Source of the DNA: Selaginella tamariscina
Lineage: Eukaryota; Streptophyta; Lycopodiopsida; Selaginellales; Selaginellaceae
DNA length: 64,000 nt
Assembly (NCBI GenBank): GCA_003024785.1
Contig: PUQB01000057.1
Coordinates: 162,127-226,126, forward strand
Reading direction: 5' to 3'
Shown: positions 58,063 to 64,000 of the stretch, piece after piece
Layout of the letters: every line of letters begins with the position of its first letter
Numbering within the stretch: the first letter of the stretch is position 1
Program-made: the position numbers and the translations under genes
Notes under the pieces: model-generated
Database searches by the model: none
What the model was told of the DNA's origin: nothing
What the model saw: the letters and a program-made list of their open reading frames with translations, nothing else

Positions 58063-59037
58063 CTAGACGAAGTGGACATTGGAGTTTTCCGACTGAACTT
58101 CAGCTTCAACTTCACGCGTCTTGAAGTTCCTGGCTTTAATAGGACAATCTGCCACCTTGTGTCCTGCTCCACCACAATACAAGCACAGGTTCTCACTGCG
58201 ACGACGTTGCTTCTCAGCAGCGGAAAGAGAGCCACGCTTGGATTTCTCAACCTCCATAGGAACTACTCCAGAAGGTGGTGCAGGAACATGTACCACAGCT
58301 AGGATTGGTTTGCAGGAACTGCTGACGGGATCTTTCCTGACGACGCTCGAAAAACGGTTGTCGCAACGAACAGCTTGTTGCATGATCTCCGCTAATGTTT
58401 GGGCATCCGGTAACGTAAGGAGAAGGTCCTTCACGTCGTCCCTCAACCCAAAACGGAAGTGTTCGATCAATGCAGTCTCGTCCCATGGAATGTTCGTGCA
58501 AAGTTGCTGAAATTCGGATGCATAGACGGAAGCTGGTCGGGATCCTTGAGTGAGCTTCCGTAACTTCGTGCATGCAGAACGGTACTTATCAGGATCTCCA
58601 AAACAGGCTTCAAAGGCAGCCACGAAACCTTCAAAGTCTTCCATCAATGGATCGTCACGCTCCAGCAAGGGGGCAACCCAAGCCCGTGGAGATCCACTTA
58701 GTAAGGATGCCAAAAGACCCACCTTTTGAGCATCAGTCGAGTAGCGCCGTGGTTGCATACGGATCAAGAGCCGGATCTGATTCAGGAAACCTTGGAAATC
58801 GGCACGATTGCCACTGAACTTCTCTGGCATGCTAACCTTCGGCTCCGAAGAAAAGTTTGATGAAGAGGGAACCACCGATGCCTGGGAGAGAGCCTGCGCA
58901 GCAGCCTTGGAGGATGCATCAGCAGCTGCATGTGCCGCAGTGGTGGAACCTTGCAGGTCGGTGACCACTTGGCGCAAAGTGGCCAGCTCATGAAGTAACA
59001 TTTGGTGCTCGCGTTGAAAGCGCTCAAAATCAGCCAT
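58063..59037 (-). CDS. Intact chromovirus gag (324 aa)
   Basis: ATG at 59035-59037. An N-terminal coiled coil (ERFQREHQMLLHELATLRQV), an Ala/Ser-rich stretch, a capsid-like core (KFSGNRADFQGFLNQIRLLI; DPLMEDFEGFVAAFEACFGD; SRPASVYASEFQQLCTNIPW; ALIEHFRFGLRDDVKDLLLT) and the zinc knuckle CLYCGGAGHKVADC (CX2CX4HX4C), ending NSNVHFV. Forms the virus-like particle. The only chromovirus frame in the window without indels. Confidence 0.92.
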   Translation of the reverse strand: MADFERFQREHQMLLHELATLRQVVTDLQGSTTAAHAAADASSKAAAQALSQASVVPSSSNFSSEPKVSMPEKFSGNRADFQGFLNQIRLLIRMQPRRYSTDAQKVGLLASLLSGSPRAWVAPLLERDDPLMEDFEGFVAAFEACFGDPDKYRSACTKLRKLTQGSRPASVYASEFQQLCTNIPWDETALIEHFRFGLRDDVKDLLLTLPDAQTLAEIMQQAVRCDNRFSSVVRKDPVSSSCKPILAVVHVPAPPSGVVPMEVEKSKRGSLSAAEKQRRRSENLCLYCGGAGHKVADCPIKARNFKTREVEAEVQSENSNVHFV

Positions 59038-59114
59038 GATCTAGGAAAGAAAAAGGAGGAAAATGAAGGAAAAGAATCAAGAAAAAGGTAGCTGGAAAAC
59101 GGAGAACTATGAAG

Positions 59115-59129
59115 CAGTTACTATCAAAC
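59115..59129 (-). other. Candidate self-priming primer-binding site of the chromovirus
   Basis: In element orientation the first bases after LTR D are GTTTGATAGTAACTGC. The 13-nt TTGATAGTAACTG (plus-strand 59115-59127) is exactly complementary to CAGTTACTATCAA inside the same LTR (59422-59434 in inverse). There is no TGG start, so a tRNA primer is not indicated. Confidence 0.65.
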
Positions 59130-59716
59130 TGTCAAGCCACGATCCAGGAACCAGGAAGGAACAGGATTCCAAGATAGGAAGGCTTCAGGACAGGACCGAG
59201 AGCAACAGGAGCAAGATAGGACGGGAAGACAGGACAGGACAGGATCCAGGAGCAAGACAGGATCAGGAGGATCCGGGACAAGACAGGAACAGGACAGGAT
59301 CCAGGAGCAGGACAGGAACAGGAGCAGAGGAGTAGGACAGGAAACAGGAGCGAGACAGGAGGACAGGAAACAAGACAGACAAGAACAAGACAAGACGAGA
59401 TTGATCGTAGTAAGACTGGTGTTGATAGTAACTGATTGTACAACAATTAGGTCGGAGCTTTTATGCTCACAACTCCAAGAGCTAATCTAGGCATGAGTGC
59501 TAAAAGTGGTTGCATGCATGCAAAAGTGATTGCATGCATGCAGAGGCTAAGATGAGTCCACATGTCCCTTATCCTCTAGGCATATCCTGTGGCATATCCT
59601 GTAGGAATATCTGCAACCGAATCCTGTGTCCGGAATCCTGGTAGGAATATCCTGTAGGAAAGTCCTGCAACCCATATCCTGTATCCGGAATCTGTATTCT
59701 GTATCGGGTCGTGACA
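59130..59716 (-). repeat. LTR D (5' LTR of the outer chromovirus), 587 bp
   Basis: On the plus strand runs TGTCAAGCCAC to GGGTCGTGACA. Holds the proposed RNA start (reverse of 59422-59434) and a CAGGA-rich tract. Length differs from A and B mainly in the CAGGA/ACAGG tract. Confidence 0.93.
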
Positions 59717-59721
59717 ACCAC

Positions 59722-62700
59722 AATACAATAGTGGCTTTCAATGTGGTTTTTCCATTAGCGACAAAAAAGGAAAACATGGTGGCTTCTGGCCCAAAAGTCA
59801 TAGTTTTTGGCTCATTGTGAATAGTGGTAGGAGGTAATAAAAATTGCCTTATTTGTGTTTTTAAATTGCAAAAGTCCGCATATGGCAATGTGCTTGTGCA
59901 AGTTTCTACCTTTGCGCAAGTCGCACAAGGGCTGTATACATGTGATCAAGACCATTAGCACTAATTGCAGAAGAAGGACAAACACGTTCAAAGTTGTGCT
60001 TAGGTTGTTGGAGATTGTTTTGTTCCTTCTAATTGTATAATGAAACATCTTGCATATACCCGTATTAAAATGCAAAACATGAGTCTTTAGCCTTTATTGA
60101 ATTTGCCTTGCTAACTAGGGTAAAGCTACAAGCAATATAATTGAGGAGGATAATTCCTCAGCACACTAAAGAATTATCTAGTTAGTCTCTTCCCATATTA
60201 TCATGGCAATCATTGGATTAAGTGTGTTGTCCCTAGCTCGAAGTGTTGCAGAATTCAAATGGGCTCTAAGTGTTAAAGTTTTAACCCGAATGGCCAACAG
60301 TGGCTGCCAAGTGGCCATACAGCATCATCACCTTAGGTGAGCAACATTAAGTCTTTAAAATGACTCCAAGAGTTTGACTTAGATGCTTAATTATTCGGCA
60401 GGCTCAAAGTCCTACTCTAAGTCCCTTAGATTGACTATTCCTCAAACCCTAATGGATAACCTGAGTAGACTTTAGGATCCTTTCTCAGTAGACTTAGACA
60501 AGCTCATGCCTAACCTCATCAAGAAGATGTGCCTTACACATACCCCTGTGACATAGCTAAAGCATCATCACTTACCCTTTGAGAAATCACCCTCATCTGG
60601 GCATACAACCCCTAAGGGGTATCCTGAACCACGACTAACCCTTGAGAGTTTGAGTGGCCAAGTTATGCCCTAGACTTAGGACTTTAAGTACATACTTGCG
60701 AGTGTCTCATGAAAGGGCTTTTGCTAATGAGCTTAGATTGTTCAGCCCTTAAATCCTACGAAGAACATCCTCTAGCCAGGTGTGCCAAAGCACACCTAGT
60801 TACGAGACCTAACCTCCCTTGAGCTACCCATGACACAACCCCAAAGGGCGTGCTTTAGACATTGTACTATGTGCCATTATAACCTAATGTCACATGAAGA
60901 TGTGACACTGTTTCCCATATATGGGCTATCATGCCATAGCCCTTAGATTCAAGAGTTGCACTAAGTAACACGAATGTGGCTCTTAATGTCAACTCTATAA
61001 CCCCTTTGTTATCTCTTAGGAACTCGATAAGGAAACCCTATCAACTAAGAACCCACAACCACAATTTAGACGAGGACATGAACATGCCCTGTTTAGTTAC
61101 GAGTGTTACTCTTACCTTGACATGGAGGAGGAGGCTAAAGACAAGCCTCAACCTCTGACCCTTAGAACGTGCATTCCAAAAAAGCTTCCAAGGCATAGAT
61201 TCACCAACGTTAAGGAAAAACTACCTCGATGTGGGACATACCCTTATTATTTGGAAGTTACAACAAAGTTGTATCTTAATAATACAAACTAAAGCTTGCA
61301 CCAAGAAGAGCAACGAACACAGTTATGAACCCAAGAGCTCTTCTATTACATACCCTACATTATTTATGTGACGGAGCCTCCCCCCTTCTTCCTACATGTA
61401 TAAGTGGGCTGACATGAAATGCATGTCCCTTAACTAAATGAAATGAGTTATCAATGAAACCTAATTTTTACCCCTAATTTTTAAGCGTGGATTAAGGCAA
61501 CTCTTAACCCTAATTAACATGTCGAACTCACCTGCATTAACCAATCAATCTAATTGGGATGTTAAAATCGAGAATGAGTTTTCTAAAAGATAAGTGTTAC
61601 ATTTGTTTACAGTTTTCGTGATATTTAAAGACAACTGGCTGGACTACCCCTAAACACTTAAATGCATTAAACATGAATGTTTCTCACTACATTTAAGATC
61701 GATCAACAAAGTACAGTAAGTAACAACAATTAATTTACAAAGTAAAAGTCGAATTATATTAAAATTATGACACTAGGACATGGAATAATGTTCAGAACTT
61801 ATTTTGAAGGGTGAATGTTTGAGGCATTGTCAATAGTAATGAGTTAAGGTCATGTGCTAATGTAGGCTTTCAAAAGTTGAACACATGGATATAGCTTAAA
61901 GACAAGGGCATGATAATAATTGTATAAGTAGCAAATACATGTCCAAATTGACCACCATTTGTATATGGAGACGATTAACGTGTAGTGCACTAATCTAACT
62001 AGTTTATGTACATCACTCAAAAATAAATTAAAAAGTTAAATAAAGAAACAAGTTTTTTTCTTTTTTTAAAATTATTTCTTCCTTTGTGTTTTTTATAATT
62101 ACTTCCATTCTATTTAAAACAATTCAAAACAAATCAAAAATCTTTAGGTTAACCATATCATTATTGTTGTTAAGGTGGAAATCATTGTGATAAAGGTGTA
62201 GGCATCTTCAAATTCAAATTTAACTAATTTTTTTTTTTTTTTATTGAATTTTTTAAAAAACCTAAGAAGAAGAACAATGTTAAGAAGTTTGACTATAAGT
62301 TTAAGCAAAAGGGTAGCAAGAACAAAAGAAGATATGATTATTTGTAATAAATATAACCATTGTGAATTTAAATGTAAATTGAAGACAAAACATCTTTAAT
62401 AACATCTCAAAACTAGTCAGTTAGGAAACAAAATTTTAACGCATATATAAAGGCATGATAATTATCATGCCATGTAAATATTTTCGGTGTTACTAAATTA
62501 ATTTTTAAACTTAAACATGAGTTTTAAAAGTCGTTTAAAGAGACAATCACAATTATGTCATACCTAACCACTTGATTAATTAAGCTAAAAAATTCCACCT
62601 GATTATACACCTGCAAAAAATAGTAATATCATTGAACCACAATGTTTAAACTACCTCTTTATATATTGTTTTTTAGGAACTTAAAAGTAAACATTGTTTA

Positions 62701-63510
62701 TGTAATACTTACATATATACTTTCTAATCACACCTTATATACTTGTGTTTCATGCACAAACCAACCTAAACAAGGGTATTCCTCATGTTCATGTATATAA
62801 CGTTACTGTCGATATATTTATATTTGCACACGTGTACACAAAAAATGCCAGGGTATGTACAACAGATGCCGTATGAGATCACTTAAAAATGTTGTACGGT
62901 AAAAGATCACTTACGTCGCACGCACATAGTTACCGACGTTTAACTTTCATCTCCATTCAATGAGTTTGGACGGTGTTATCTAGTAGCGAATATTTTAAAC
63001 ATAATCCAAGGTGTCCGTTGTATATTAGGTTTTTAAAGTTTTCAAAACATTTAATACTTAAAAAAGATAATTAATGAATCTTTATATTTTGGATGCACAT
63101 AAGAAAAGAATAAGAAAGAGAAGAATAAATCCACATGTTATTGTTCTTGATAAATTTATAATTAAATAACCAGCTGCTGCATGTATCCAATTTAGATATA
63201 GGTGAAATATTAATAATACATGTAATTTTTCTATAGTATACTTACATTTATAAACTAGGGGAATTACATGTGTTTGTACATATTATTTTAAATTCATGTG
63301 CACAAATATTACATGTGTTTCTATATATCTATCATTTTAAAATTCAAAATAATTGATGTGGCATAGTACACGTATACATTATAACTGATTAAAAAATATT
63401 TACCTGAACGGCTGAGTATGAGAATATCAAATACGATGAGCAAAGCAAAAGGTTAAAAGGTAAATCAACTCATGTTTAAGTTTATGCATACTGAACTCTA
63501 ACATGTTACC
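59722..63510. other. Gene-poor region
   Basis: No coding frame beyond about 90 codons that resembles a protein. 60.1-61.6 kb has moderate GC and many CCTAA/CCTTAG words; 61.7-63.5 kb is AT-rich. No RNA gene or transposon end was recognised. Confidence 0.5.
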
Positions 63511-63700
63511 TTGCAAAATTTACACATCTCACCTCATGTTTTTAGACACCTATACTGTATTCTTTTTACTCGACACGATTATGCCACGCGGCTATACTAC
63601 ATACAGTGCTTTCCCTCTATAAAGCAGTATACTACTTTACGGAAGACATTGAGCATTGCATATATACATTCCTCTGTTCATCAATTTCCTACAATATATC

Positions 63701-64000
63701 ATGGCACTTGCTACAAGGAGCAGTGTATTGCCTAGCTCACTTTCCTCGCTAACTTGTGACTCTAAGTCCTCGTCTCCACGCAGGGTGTGTGTACGAGCCT
63801 CAAAGGATAAGCGTGGAGATGGCATTAAAAGTGTCATAGATGGAACCAAGAAGAACATCACTAAAGAAGATGTTCTCCACCACCAGCAGACGGATAAGTC
63901 GGAGCAACTCGATCAAGTTTTTGCAGCTATGCCCAAGTCCCAAGCTCAAAGCATAGATCAAGATTACCCAAGGCCCGAGGTGGAGCGTAGGCCTGAAACA
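63701..64000 (+). CDS. Chloroplast-targeted protein, 5' part (possibly LHC/ELIP-like)
   Basis: ATG at 63701, preceded by CTACAATATATC and open to the window end (100 codons). The first about 35 residues are Ser/Thr/Leu/Arg-rich with almost no acid and end VCVRASKDK, a textbook plastid transit peptide with a V-x-A cleavage site. The mature start is hydrophilic: KKNITKEDVLHH, then YPRPEVERRPET. The last motif recalls the segment before the first membrane helix of stress-induced light-harvesting-like proteins. No helix is in view, so the family is a guess. TATA-like TCTATAAAG lies about 85 bp upstream. Confidence 0.55.
   Translation, partial: MALATRSSVLPSSLSSLTCDSKSSSPRRVCVRASKDKRGDGIKSVIDGTKKNITKEDVLHHQQTDKSEQLDQVFAAMPKSQAQSIDQDYPRPEVERRPET

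Larger units (their letters stand above)
49120..59721 (-). mobile_element. Composite, internally inverted chromodomain Ty3/gypsy insertion
   Basis: The outer ends are LTRs A (49125-49777) and D (59130-59716), both in minus orientation, flanked by a perfect 5-bp duplication ACCAC (49120-49124 and 59717-59721). The outer element reads, on the minus strand from the right: LTR D, gag, protease, first RT half (to about 56,640), then after an interruption the second RT half, RNase H, integrase, chromodomain (52,226 to 49,778), LTR A. The interruption (about 52,220-56,640) is plus-oriented: integrase end, chromodomain, LTR B, gag, protease, first RT half, plus a diverged chromodomain piece. The result is two adjoining inverted repeats. 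Fungal/early-plant-like chromovirus by integrase and chromodomain. Confidence 0.9.

Overview
The window is nuclear DNA of a land plant with a compact gene space. Evidence: a KANADI-type GARP transcription factor, a plant-type single-Myb-histone, an LSF2-like phosphoglucan phosphatase, an SKL2-like inactive shikimate kinase and a plant-type BTB protein, many with N-terminal organelle-targeting stretches, plus telo-box (AAACCCTAA) promoters. Introns are very short (about 50-110 bp) with GT..AG ends, and neighbouring genes often lie less than 300 bp apart. This, together with a chromovirus that looks self-primed (fungal/early-plant style), fits a lycophyte such as Selaginella or another early-diverging plant. 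The species assignment is inference, not read directly.

Layout. 1-10.1 kb is gene-dense: 3' end of a KH-domain RNA-binding gene (+), SAM-domain gene (-), CDK5RAP1/MiaB-like tRNA methylthiotransferase (+), single-Myb-histone (-), PDAP1-like phosphoprotein (-), membrane-anchored TPR protein (-), LSF2-like phosphatase (+), CUE/UBA-type protein (+) and an unidentified small gene (-). 10.1-13.0 kb is a long non-coding upstream region before a KANADI-like gene (13.0-14.75 kb, +). 15.0-23.6 kb holds V-ATPase subunit D (-), MLH3 (+), SKL2-like (+) and an HSP20-like/IDM-type protein (+). 24.1-25.1 kb (-) and 33.5-34.5 kb (+) carry two damaged, inverted alpha/beta-hydrolase paralogues. Between them lie an AT-rich island and a 4.87-kb Ty3/gypsy element with unusually short LTRs (about 160 bp) at 27,932-32,796. 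35.7-40.6 kb holds RMD5-like (GID/CTLH E3), BTB/POZ and chloroplast ribose-phosphate pyrophosphokinase genes, all on the minus strand and all carrying single-base frameshifts. 40.6-49.1 kb is gene-poor with two unrecognised coding-like patches. 49,125-59,716 is a rearranged chromodomain Ty3/gypsy element with three LTRs in two orientations, flanked by a perfect ACCAC target duplication. 59.7-63.7 kb is gene-poor and largely AT-rich. A chloroplast-targeted, possibly LHC/ELIP-like gene starts at 63,701 and runs off the window.

Most notable points. (1) The chromovirus has no tRNA-type primer site. Two bases after its LTR sits a 13-nt sequence perfectly complementary to a site inside its own LTR, about 30 bp downstream of a TATA-like box, the arrangement expected for Tf1-style self-priming. 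(2) The same insertion is a giant nested palindrome. (3) Three head-to-head gene pairs have start codons only 37-78 bp apart. (4) tRNA-like B-box motifs without tRNA structure sit in four short gaps between co-directional genes. (5) Single-base frameshifts cluster in conserved genes, which calls for a check of sequence accuracy before any pseudogene claim.
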